From: Desulfovibrio aminophilus DSM 12254
Lineage (GTDB): Bacteria; Desulfobacterota; Desulfovibrionia; Desulfovibrionales; Desulfovibrionaceae
Length of the DNA: 64,000 nucleotides
Direction: 5' to 3'
Assembly: GCF_000422565.1 (NCBI RefSeq)
Contig: NZ_AUMA01000011.1
Coordinates: forward strand, 1-64,000
The translations under genes and the position numbers were made by a program. Below, piece after piece: positions 10,614 through 18,424 of the stretch (position 1 is its first letter; every line of letters starts with the position of its first letter). The notes under the pieces are model-generated. The model saw only the letters and a list, made by a program, of their open reading frames with translations, was not told where the DNA came from and made no database searches.

Positions 10614-11401
10614 CGGCCGCCCGCCTTTTCGCTCCAGGGCACCGCCAGCCGGGTGAGCCGCTTGAAGGCGAAGTCCGTGGCCAGGCCCAGCAGGCCGATG
10701 GCCATGAGCCCGGCGAAGATCCGGTCGATGGCCAGGAAGCGCTGGGATTTGAGGATCATGTAGCCCAGGCCGGAGTTGGCGGCCACCAGTTCGGCCACCA
10801 CGAGGTAGGTCCAGGCCCAGCCCACGGTGATGCGCAGGTCGTCCATGATTCCGGGCAGGGCTCCGGGCAGGAGCACCAGGGCGTAGGTCTGGGTCCGGCT
10901 CGCGCCCAAGGTGGCGGCGGCGCGGCAGAGATCCCGGGGCACGGCGGCCACGGAGTCGGCCACCATGAGCACGAGTTGGAAGAAGGTGCCCAGGAAGATG
11001 ACCGCGAACTTCTGGCCGTCGCCGATGCCGAAGTAGAGCAGCGTCAGCGGCACCAGGGCCACCACCGGGAGGTAGCGGGCGAACTCCATGAGCGGGCCCA
11101 GGACCAGCCCGGCCCTGCGCGAGGTGGCCACCAGGACGCCCAGGGGAATGGACACGGCGGCGGCCAGGGCCCAGCCGACCATGACCCGGTAGGTGCTGTC
11201 CCAGGCGTACTGCCAGAGGATGCCTTCGCGCTGCATTTCCACGAAGGCCCAGAGCACCGCGTGGGGTTTGGGCAGGAAGAGATCCTTGACCGCCCCGGAG
11301 TAGGCTGCGGCGCACCAGATTCCCAGCAGGACCCCGAAGGTTCCCGCCACGATGCCGGTGCGGCCGGCCAGCCGCCCCAGGGCCGGGGCGCTTCGGCTCA
11401 T
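10610..11401 (-). CDS. ABC transporter permease (SsuC/TauC-type)
   Basis: 263 aa with about six membrane helices. The BPD_transp_1 EAA loop is visible as R-AAATLGASRTQTYALVLLPGALP (split here: AAATLGASRTQ, then the LPGALPGIM end). The family forms the homodimeric membrane channel of nitrate/sulfonate/taurine/thiamine-precursor importers. It starts 2 nt after the binding-protein stop and overlaps the ATPase start by 4 nt, so the three genes form one translation-coupled unit. Confidence 0.9.
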   Translation of the reverse strand: MSRSAPALGRLAGRTGIVAGTFGVLLGIWCAAAYSGAVKDLFLPKPHAVLWAFVEMQREGILWQYAWDSTYRVMVGWALAAAVSIPLGVLVATSRRAGLVLGPLMEFARYLPVVALVPLTLLYFGIGDGQKFAVIFLGTFFQLVLMVADSVAAVPRDLCRAAATLGASRTQTYALVLLPGALPGIMDDLRITVGWAWTYLVVAELVAANSGLGYMILKSQRFLAIDRIFAGLMAIGLLGLATDFAFKRLTRLAVPWSEKAGGR

Positions 11402-11402
11402 G

Positions 11403-12374
11403 CTACCTGGCGGCCTCGGTCACGGCCTTGTCCGAGATGAGCCCGTCCACGTCCAGGGTCTTGGAGATGATGCCCTTGGCCTGCCAGAAGGCTCCGGCGC
11501 GGGCCGCCACCTCGAAGATGTTTCCCGGCTTCTTGCGGTCGAAGAAGTCCACGTTTTCGGTCTTGCCGAAGAAGCGCACACCTTTGGCCATGTCGGCCAT
11601 CTCCTCGGTCTTGAGGCCCATGGCCTTGGCCATGAGGGCGTTGCCCGCGTCCGGGTTGGCCTTGTACCAGGCCACGGCCTCGTACCAGGACTTGGCCAGG
11701 GCCACATCGGCGCCGGGGTTCTTTTCGACCGCCTCCTTGCGCAGCGCGAGCACGTCCACGATGGTCCGGGGGAAGTCCTTGCTGGTCACCAGCACGTGGC
11801 CGCCCTTGCGCTCCGAGGATTTGGAAAGCCAGGGCTCCCAGGTCACGGCCGCGTCCAACTGCTCGGCCACGAAGGCCGCGCCCGCGTCGCTGGCGGCCAT
11901 CTCCTGGATGGTCAGGGCGTTCTCGGCCACCCCCGCCTTTTTCAGTGCGGTGAGGAAGAAGAAATAGGAGGTGGTGGATTTGTCCAGGCCAACGGTCTTG
12001 CCCTTGAGGTCTGCCAGGGTCTTGATCGCGCCGGAAGACACGATGCCGTCGCCGCCCGCGGATTCGTCCATGGCGCAGACCACCATTTCGGGTGTGCCCT
12101 TGGCGAAGTGGATGACCTCGCGGTCGAGCACGTTCCCCACGCCGTCGATGGAGCCCGAGGCCATGGCCGCGGCGTACTGCGACTCGTCCTCGATGACGGT
12201 CAGCTCCACGTCCAGTCCGTTTTTCTGGAAGAATCCCTGCTCCTTGGCGATGTACAGGGGGCCGTATCCCACCCAGGTGGCGTGGGCGATCTTCAGGGTC
12301 GCGCCCGCCAGGGCGGGAGCGACCGCCAGACAGACAAGGGCCAGGACGATCAGGGCTTGCGCCGCGCGTTTCAT
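11403..12374 (-). CDS. ABC transporter substrate-binding protein (NMT1/SsuA-like)
   Basis: 323 aa. Sec signal peptide at residues 1-24 (positively charged start, Ala/Leu/Val core, APALAG cleavage region). The mature protein begins with LKIAHATWVGYGPLYIAKEQGFF, quoted in two parts as LKIAHATWVGYGP and LYIAKEQGFF, the typical start of NMT1/THI5- and SsuA-like periplasmic binding proteins. A DESAGGDGIV motif follows at the usual position. The start at 12374 is supported by the GGGAGG ribosome binding site and the signal peptide. First gene of the ABC-DUF1786 operon. The likely ligand is a small organic sulfonate, amine or pyrimidine-type molecule, which cannot be resolved from sequence. Confidence 0.9.
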   Translation of the reverse strand: MKRAAQALIVLALVCLAVAPALAGATLKIAHATWVGYGPLYIAKEQGFFQKNGLDVELTVIEDESQYAAAMASGSIDGVGNVLDREVIHFAKGTPEMVVCAMDESAGGDGIVSSGAIKTLADLKGKTVGLDKSTTSYFFFLTALKKAGVAENALTIQEMAASDAGAAFVAEQLDAAVTWEPWLSKSSERKGGHVLVTSKDFPRTIVDVLALRKEAVEKNPGADVALAKSWYEAVAWYKANPDAGNALMAKAMGLKTEEMADMAKGVRFFGKTENVDFFDRKKPGNIFEVAARAGAFWQAKGIISKTLDVDGLISDKAVTEAAR

Positions 12375-12451
12375 GAGAACCTCCCGGATTGACGAGAAAT
12401 GGTTTGCCGGATGGATGTAGCGGGAAAGGGCGTTCCAGGCAAGGGCCGCGC

Positions 12452-12790
12452 TCAATGCAGGCGGCTGCCCGGGGGCGCGTCGCGCTCCGGCTCCACGAGG
12501 ACCACCCGGCCCTGGGCGTCCTTCACGCCGAGAACGAGCACCTCGCTCATGAAGTCCGCCACCTGGCGGGGCGGGAAGTTGACCACGGCCAGCACGAGCC
12601 TGCCCGCCAGATCCTCGGATCGGTAGATATCCGTGATCTGGGCGCTGGACTTCTTCACGCCCAATTCCGGGCCGAAGTCGATCCACAGCCGGTAGGCGGG
12701 CCGACGGGCCCCGGGGAACTCCTCGGCGCGCAGAATCAAACCCACGCGCACATCCACCTTGAGAAAGTCGCCGAACGCGATCTGCTCCAT
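12452..12790 (-). CDS. csaA: CsaA-like tRNA-binding-domain protein
   Basis: 112 aa, the typical CsaA length. It is a single OB-fold tRNA-binding domain (VDVRVGLILRAEEFPGARRP, ending FMSEVLVLGV and LVEPE), also found at the C-terminus of MetRS and in Trbp111. CsaA proteins are described as homodimeric, tRNA-binding and chaperone-like. The ATG at 12790 was chosen because the family starts there (F-x-DFLKVDVRVG). The open frame beyond it is a shadow. It is divergent from the lipase-like gene across 99 nt. Confidence 0.9.
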   Translation of the reverse strand: MEQIAFGDFLKVDVRVGLILRAEEFPGARRPAYRLWIDFGPELGVKKSSAQITDIYRSEDLAGRLVLAVVNFPPRQVADFMSEVLVLGVKDAQGRVVLVEPERDAPPGSRLH

Positions 12791-12889
12791 GACCTGTCCC
12801 TGTTCACGGATTTCTATAACGGCAGAGGGCCCGGCGCAACCCGGACCTTGGCCTTGACCGGGGCGGGGCCTTGCAGCACAACACGAAAC

Positions 12890-13708
12890 ATGCGCCTGCT
12901 GCTCGTTCCGCTCGCTCTCGTGCTCCTCGTGGTGGGACTGAGCTATACCCTGTTCCTGCTGGCGAACCTGCGCTCCGGCCATCTGGCGAGGATGCGCCGG
13001 AAGCCGGGCGGCGCGGCCCTGCCCATCGCGCGCGGCCTGCTCGCCGCCCTGGCCGAGCAGGTTCTGCTCATCGGCACCTATCCCCTGGGATGGCTGCCCC
13101 AGCGGGAGCGACGCGCGGGGGGGCCGTTGGTGCTCCTGGTCCACGGCCTGTACCACAACCGCGCGGCCTGGCTTCTTTTTCGCCGCCGCCTGACCCGGGC
13201 CGGGTACGCCGACGTCCGGTTCTTTTCCTACAATTCCTTCACCCGGGATTTCGAGGGGCTGCGCCGTGAGCTGAGCGAGCGCATCCTGGACCTCGCCGCC
13301 GAGGGCGACGCGCCCGTGGCCCTGATCGGCCACAGCCTGGGCGGTCTGCTCCTGCGGGCGGCGGTCTGCGACGAGCGCCTGCGCGGCCGGGCGGCCTGTC
13401 TGTTGACCCTGGGAGCGCCGCACCGGGGCAGCGCCCTGGCCCGACTGGCGATGAGCGGCCTGGGGCGGAGCCTGCGGCCCGATACACCGCTCATGCGTGG
13501 ACTGGCCGTGCTCCGCGAACCTTCCGATCTGCCTCGCCTGGCCCTGGTGTCGCCGGTGGACAATATGGTCCTGCCCGCCGAAAATCTGCTCCCGCCTGTG
13601 GGCTGGGACGTGCGGGAAGTGGCTCCCATGAGCCACGTGGCCATGCTCTACCATCCCGAACCGGCCCGTCTGGCCGTCGAATTCCTGGAACAAAATCTGC
13701 CGCGCTAG
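12890..13708 (+). CDS. Membrane-anchored alpha/beta hydrolase (lipase-like)
   Basis: 272 aa. An N-terminal hydrophobic segment (about 2-22) acts as membrane anchor or uncleaved signal. The hydrolase core has the oxyanion-hole HGLYHNRAAW and the nucleophile elbow GHSLGG. The downstream VSPVDNMVLP (Asp) and SHVAML (His) complete a probable Ser-Asp-His triad. The pattern is that of triacylglycerol-lipase/PGAP1-like esterases. Substrate is unknown. The stop lies 7 nt from the convergent kup stop. Confidence 0.83.
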   Translation: MRLLLVPLALVLLVVGLSYTLFLLANLRSGHLARMRRKPGGAALPIARGLLAALAEQVLLIGTYPLGWLPQRERRAGGPLVLLVHGLYHNRAAWLLFRRRLTRAGYADVRFFSYNSFTRDFEGLRRELSERILDLAAEGDAPVALIGHSLGGLLLRAAVCDERLRGRAACLLTLGAPHRGSALARLAMSGLGRSLRPDTPLMRGLAVLREPSDLPRLALVSPVDNMVLPAENLLPPVGWDVREVAPMSHVAMLYHPEPARLAVEFLEQNLPR

Positions 13709-13715
13709 GCGGCCG

Positions 13716-15602
13716 CTAGAGTTCGACCATGGAGCCCAGCTCCACGGTGCGCGAGGGTGGGATGCCGAAGAAGGTGGTCGGACGCCCGGCGTTGCGGGAG
13801 ATGAAGGCGAACAGGCGTTTGCGCCATTCGCGCATGTGGGCCGGGCCCGAGGGCAGGATGGTCTCCCGGCCGAGGAAGAAGGTGGTGGCGGCCGGGTCGG
13901 CCGAGACGCCCCGTTCCCTGGCCAGCCGCAGGATGTCCGGCACATGCGGGGTTTCCATGAATCCGTATCGGGCGATGATTCGATAGAACCCGTGGTCCAG
14001 GGATGTTATTTCGACGCGTTCGGACTCCGGCACCGTGGGATCGTTGGCCGAGCGCACGGTCAGCAGGAGCACGGTCTCGTGCAGAACCTTGTTGTGCTTG
14101 AAGTGGTGCAGCAGGGTCACGGGCGTGCCCTGGTCGCTGAGGGTCATGAACACGGCCGTTCCCGGCACGCGGTGAGGCTTGAAGGTGCCCACGTCGCCGA
14201 TGAAGATGTCGATGGGCAGGCGGCTGGTCCTGGACTTGGCCGCCAGTTCCGCGCGGCCGCGCTTCCAGGTGCTCATGAGCAGGCTGATGCAGAGGGCGAT
14301 GGTCAGGGTGATCCAGCCGCCGTCGGCCAGCTTGAGCAGGTTGGTGCCCAGGAAGGAAACGTCGAAGAGCAGAAACAGGGCCACCAGCAGCGCGGCCTTG
14401 TAGGGCTTCCAGCGCCAGCGTCCGGTGGACACGAGAAAGTAGGCGATGGAGGTGATGGTCATGGTGGCCGTGACCGCGATGCCGTAGGCCCCGGCCAGGC
14501 GGGAAGACTCCTGGAAGGAGAGCACCAGGCCCAGGCAGCCGAGCATGATCGCGTAGTTGACCATGGGAATGTATATCTGGCCGCGCTCCTGGCCCGAGGT
14601 GTGCACGATGCGCATGCGCGGGCAGTAGCCCAGCTGGATGGCCTGCTGGGTCAGGGAGAAGGCCCCGGAGATCATGGCCTGGGAGGCGATGATCGTGGCG
14701 ACGGTCGCCAGCGCCACCAGGGGGTAGAGCAGGGCCGTCGGAGCCATGAGGAAGAAGGGATTCGACGCGGCCGAGGGCGAGGCCAGAAGCAGCGCCCCCT
14801 GGCCGAAGTAGTTCAGCAGGAGCGCGGGCAGAACTAGGCCGTTCCAGGACAGGCGGATGGCCCTGCGGCCGAAGTGGCCCATGTCCGCGTAAAGCGCCTC
14901 GCAGCCGGTGATGCAGAGCACCACCGAGCCGAGGACCACCATGCCGTGCAGGCCGTTGGCCCGGAAGAAATGCGCCGCGTGCAGGGGGTTGATCGCCTCC
15001 ACGATGCGCGGGGTTTGAACGATGTGCAGCAGCCCGAGCCCCCCGAGGGTCAGAAACCAGAGGATCATGACCGGGCCGAACAGGCTGCCGATGCGGCCGG
15101 TGCCGTGCTTCTGGATCAGGAACAGGCCCAGGAGAATGACGCAGGTGATGGGCAGGACGGCGGGCTCCAGGGCCGTTGTGGCCACGGAGAGGCCCTCCAC
15201 GGCCGAGAGCACGGACACGGCCGGGGTGATGATGCCCTCGCCGTAAAGCAGGGCCGAGCCGAACACCGCCGCCAGCACGATGGCCGCGCGGATCTTGGGC
15301 CCCAGATCGTCGCCCGGCGTGCCGCGCGCCGGGAGCAGGGCCAGGAGGGCGAAGATGCCGCCCTCGCCGTGGTTGTCGGCGCGCAGGATGAAGGTCACGT
15401 ATTTCACCCCCACCACGATGAGCAGGGACCAGAAGATGAGCGAGACCACGCCCAGAACGTTGGCCTCGTTGAGCGCGATCGCGTGCAGGCCGTGGAAGCA
15501 TTCGCGCACGGCATACAGGGGGCTCGTGCCGATGTCGCCGAAGACCACGCCCAGGGCGCCCAGCGCCAGGGCGCTCATCCGTGAGCTTCGTCGGTCATCC
15601 AT
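13716..15602 (-). CDS. kup: Potassium uptake protein Kup
   Basis: 628 aa, full length for KUP/HAK K+:H+ symporters. It starts with the family signature LGVVFGDIGTSPLYAV, followed by about 12 membrane helices (to about residue 450) and the hydrophilic C-terminal domain (FIGDVGTFKPHRVPGTAVF region). The ATG at 15602 overlaps the PilZ gene stop by 8 nt. A second ATG at 15578 (MSALALG) would also fit, and neither has a strong RBS. It is last in a motA-motB-pilZ-kup unit, an unusual place for a potassium transporter. Confidence 0.92.
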   Translation of the reverse strand: MDDRRSSRMSALALGALGVVFGDIGTSPLYAVRECFHGLHAIALNEANVLGVVSLIFWSLLIVVGVKYVTFILRADNHGEGGIFALLALLPARGTPGDDLGPKIRAAIVLAAVFGSALLYGEGIITPAVSVLSAVEGLSVATTALEPAVLPITCVILLGLFLIQKHGTGRIGSLFGPVMILWFLTLGGLGLLHIVQTPRIVEAINPLHAAHFFRANGLHGMVVLGSVVLCITGCEALYADMGHFGRRAIRLSWNGLVLPALLLNYFGQGALLLASPSAASNPFFLMAPTALLYPLVALATVATIIASQAMISGAFSLTQQAIQLGYCPRMRIVHTSGQERGQIYIPMVNYAIMLGCLGLVLSFQESSRLAGAYGIAVTATMTITSIAYFLVSTGRWRWKPYKAALLVALFLLFDVSFLGTNLLKLADGGWITLTIALCISLLMSTWKRGRAELAAKSRTSRLPIDIFIGDVGTFKPHRVPGTAVFMTLSDQGTPVTLLHHFKHNKVLHETVLLLTVRSANDPTVPESERVEITSLDHGFYRIIARYGFMETPHVPDILRLARERGVSADPAATTFFLGRETILPSGPAHMREWRKRLFAFISRNAGRPTTFFGIPPSRTVELGSMVEL

Positions 15603-16356
15603 GGGTTTTGAAGGTCGTGGGCCAGGGCACGGTCTTGTTTTGCCCGGGGCTTTTCAAGGTGGTCTGACAGGGTGAGAGGATCTGTTGGGCCAGACGGGAC
15701 AGGAATCGGGATTCCTGGATGGTCAGACCTTTGAACTGCACCCCGGCCAGGGACCGTCCCTCGCGTCCGGCGTCGGGCGCGGTCCAGCGGATGGTGGCCG
15801 TGAGCGGCATGCGCCCGCCGTCCGGGAAGGTCAATTCGAAATTCAGGGGCTTGCCCTTGGCGGCCTCTCCACTCAGGGCGAGCAGGGCCCCACCGCCCGA
15901 GACGTCCAGGAGTTCGGCCTCCTCGCGTCCGGCCACGATCACGCCCAGGCCGTCCTCCGGGGTCACCCGGGCCCGGGCTTGCATGCGGATGGCCGTCGGC
16001 CTCCAGCCCTCGTCCGGCGGCGGGGTCAGGCCTAGGGCTGCCATGGGGCGGCCCTTGCCGCCGGACGGATAGGAGGGGAAGAAGCGCAGCACCCGGGCGT
16101 TGTAGCCTAGGGGCAGGGAGCAGGTGGATTCCCCCGGGGGCGCGGGGGGGAACACGGCCACTTCGAGCACCGCGCCCAGCAGGGATTTTGAGACCGCCGG
16201 ATCGGGCTGGCCGACCACGAGCATGCCCGGCCGCCGCTCGAGGACGGCGGTGCGGCGGGCGTCCACGCGGTCGCGCATGGGATCCGCGGAGACGATCAGG
16301 AAGACCCGGTCGCCGGGGCGCAGGGCCGAGGGCGCGGTATCGCTGCCGGCGTTCAT
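15595..16356 (-). CDS. PilZ-domain protein, probable c-di-GMP effector of motility
   Basis: 253 aa. The N-terminal part (1-120) resembles the YcgR-N/PilZN domain (GDRVFLIVSADPM). A C-terminal PilZ domain follows, with Arg-rich RMQARARV and the D-x-S-x-x-G motif DVSGGG that binds c-di-GMP. It starts 5 nt after the motB stop, so it belongs to the mot operon. By analogy with YcgR it may act as a c-di-GMP-controlled brake on the stator (inference). Extension of the frame upstream to 17184 is a shadow of motB. Confidence 0.85.
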   Translation of the reverse strand: MNAGSDTAPSALRPGDRVFLIVSADPMRDRVDARRTAVLERRPGMLVVGQPDPAVSKSLLGAVLEVAVFPPAPPGESTCSLPLGYNARVLRFFPSYPSGGKGRPMAALGLTPPPDEGWRPTAIRMQARARVTPEDGLGVIVAGREEAELLDVSGGGALLALSGEAAKGKPLNFELTFPDGGRMPLTATIRWTAPDAGREGRSLAGVQFKGLTIQESRFLSRLAQQILSPCQTTLKSPGQNKTVPWPTTFKTHG

Positions 16357-16361
16357 GATGC

Positions 16362-17309
16362 TCAGGGTTTGGCCGGGACGACGCCCTGGGCCTTGGCCGC
16401 GTTGGCCGGAACCTTGGCGGTCGTGTCGGGCGCGTTGGCCGGCACGTTGGCCGGCAGGGCCGACTTTGGGGCCGGGGTTTGGGGAATGCGCACTTCCGGC
16501 GGCGGAGGCGGTCCGGCCGGGCCTGTTCCGGCGGCCTTGTCGTCGCGGTAGAGCAGAATGCTGATGCGGCGGTTGCGCGGGTCGTCGGGGTTGCCCTTGA
16601 TCAGCGGTTGGCTGGCGGCGTAGCCCGCCACGCGCACGAGCCGGTCCGAGGAGACGCCGAAATGCTCCAGGAGCAGGCGGGCCGAGGAGGCCCGGGCCGT
16701 GGACAGCTCCCAGTTGGTGTAGCGGGAGTCGGCATAGCCCGCCGAGTCGGTGTGTCCCTCGACGGCGAATTTGTTGGACAGGCCCTTGATGTGCTCGGCC
16801 ACGGCTTCCAGGGCCCGCTGGCCTTCGGGGGTGAAGGAGAAGCTGCCCTTCTCGAAGATGGGGTGGCCGTCCTTGTGCAGGATCTGGATGCGCACACCGC
16901 CCTCGAAGGTGTCCACCAGCACCTGGTCCTTGATGTCCGACAGGCGCTCCTCGATTTCCTTGCGCAGGCCGCTGGCCATCTCCTCCTGGGCGCGCTCCAC
17001 GTCCGAAACCGCAACCTGTGGCAGGGGCTTGTTGTCGGCCCCGCGTTCGATCCGCATCGGGATGGGCTGGCCGGCCTCCTCCATGAACATGGGACGCTTG
17101 CCGCCCTTGTCGAACAGGCTGAATTCCTTGAAATACCCCTCCAGCTGGACCTTTTTCTCCTGGGGGGTCGCGTTGACGAGCCACATGAGCAGAAAGAAGG
17201 CCATCATGGCGGTCACGAAGTCGGCGTAGGCCACCTTCCAGCTGCCGCCGTGGGCGCCGCCTTCGACCTTGTTGATCTTCTTGATGATGATGGTCTTGTT
17301 TTCAGGCAT
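16362..17309 (-). CDS. motB: Flagellar motor stator protein MotB
   Basis: 315 aa. A short cytoplasmic N-terminus is followed by a single helix containing the proton-channel aspartate D30 (VAYADFVTAMMAFF). A plug region precedes the OmpA/MotB peptidoglycan-binding domain (about 150-262: VEGHTDSAGYADS, NWELSTARA, RRISILL). The last 45 residues are a low-complexity Ala/Pro tail (repeats of PAN and NAP), longer than in most MotB proteins. The operon partner motA lies 56 nt upstream. Confidence 0.95.
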   Translation of the reverse strand: MPENKTIIIKKINKVEGGAHGGSWKVAYADFVTAMMAFFLLMWLVNATPQEKKVQLEGYFKEFSLFDKGGKRPMFMEEAGQPIPMRIERGADNKPLPQVAVSDVERAQEEMASGLRKEIEERLSDIKDQVLVDTFEGGVRIQILHKDGHPIFEKGSFSFTPEGQRALEAVAEHIKGLSNKFAVEGHTDSAGYADSRYTNWELSTARASSARLLLEHFGVSSDRLVRVAGYAASQPLIKGNPDDPRNRRISILLYRDDKAAGTGPAGPPPPPEVRIPQTPAPKSALPANVPANAPDTTAKVPANAAKAQGVVPAKP

Positions 17310-17365
17310 GGATCAGATGTCCTTGGCCGCCGTCACCGGCCGGGCCGGGATCGCGGCGTCGGGGA

Positions 17366-18229
17366 TCAGCCCTGCTTGCGGGCCTGCTTGAGAATCTCCT
17401 CCACTTCTTCGAAGGAGGGGCGTTCTCCGCTGGGGATGGCCCGACGCGCGGCTTCCAGGGCCATGGGCGGGGGCCAGCCCAGGGCGAAGGCGATCATGGC
17501 CGCGCGGACCACGCGCAGCATGGCGTCCTTGGTCTTGGCCTTGTTCTCCATGTTGGCCGCCAGCGGGCCGAGGAAGCCGTAGCAGGCCAGGATGCCCAGG
17601 AAGGTGCCCACCAGGGCCGCGCCGATGCTGTGGCCCAGCACCTCGGGCGGTTCGCTGATCTTGCCCATGGTCAGGACGATGCCGAGCACGGCGGCCACGA
17701 TGCCGAGACCCGGCAGGGAGTCGGCGGTGCGGTTCAGGTAGTGGGGCGGGTGCATGGCGTGGGCGTGGTGGGACTCGAGGTCGATGTCCATGAGCGCTTC
17801 CAACTCGTGCGGCTCCATGCCGGCGGCCATGAACGTCTTGAAGTTGTCGCAGATGAAGTCCCGCACCTCGTGGTTCTTGAGCACGCTCGGGAAACGGGAG
17901 AAGATGGTGCTCTTGTCCGGGGCGTTGACGTGGGATTCGATGGCGATGACACCCTCCCGTCGGGCCATGCCCAGGAGGTCGTAGAGGACCATGAGAATCT
18001 CGACGTAGTCCTTCTTCTCCGGATCCTTGCCCGTGAGGACGCCCACCAGGTTCTTGAAGATGTCGATGACGACCTTGAGCGGGGCCGAGATGAGCAGGGA
18101 TCCGAGCGCCGCGCCGCCGATGATGACCACTTCGGCGGGCTGGAAGAGCACGCTCAGGTTGCCGTGTTCCATGAGATAGCCGCCGATGACGGCTCCCAGA
18201 ACCACGACCATTCCGATGATGGCGAACAT
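17366..18229 (-). CDS. motA: Flagellar motor stator protein MotA
   Basis: 287 aa, standard for the longer LafT/MotA class. Four membrane helices are evident: two near the N-terminus (MFAIIGMVVVLGAVIGGYLME and a second), and two after the cytoplasmic loop (LPGLGIVAAVLGIVLTMG with the conserved PGLGIVAAV motif, and ALVGTFLGILACYGFLGPLA). The cytoplasmic loop carries the charged residues that contact FliG. First gene of motA-motB-pilZ-kup. It forms the inner-membrane proton channel with MotB. Confidence 0.95.
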   Translation of the reverse strand: MFAIIGMVVVLGAVIGGYLMEHGNLSVLFQPAEVVIIGGAALGSLLISAPLKVVIDIFKNLVGVLTGKDPEKKDYVEILMVLYDLLGMARREGVIAIESHVNAPDKSTIFSRFPSVLKNHEVRDFICDNFKTFMAAGMEPHELEALMDIDLESHHAHAMHPPHYLNRTADSLPGLGIVAAVLGIVLTMGKISEPPEVLGHSIGAALVGTFLGILACYGFLGPLAANMENKAKTKDAMLRVVRAAMIAFALGWPPPMALEAARRAIPSGERPSFEEVEEILKQARKQG

Positions 18230-18331
18230 TCCGTATCCTTAGAATGGCGAACCGGCGTTCTTGCCGGTGGACGCTCCCGCCGGGTGAACCGGCGGCCCCC
18301 CCGGCCGCCGCATATCCCAGCACAACGTATG

Positions 18332-18360
18332 ATCCTAAGGTCACGGAGCGGGAAAGGCAA
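18332..18360 (-). promoter_or_regulatory. Candidate sigma-70-type promoter for motA operon
   Basis: Minus strand: TTGCCT (18360-18355), 17-nt spacer, TAGGAT (18337-18332), about 100 nt before motA. The leader then contains a GGCGGCC/GGCCGCC hairpin (18291-18309). No FliA-type box was seen. The call rests on hexamer similarity alone. Confidence 0.35.
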
Positions 18361-18424
18361 CAGCTAAAGAAAGAAGCAGCGAAGCCTTCCCGCCCGGAAA
18401 TGCCCGCTTGGCGGGATCGAGCGG

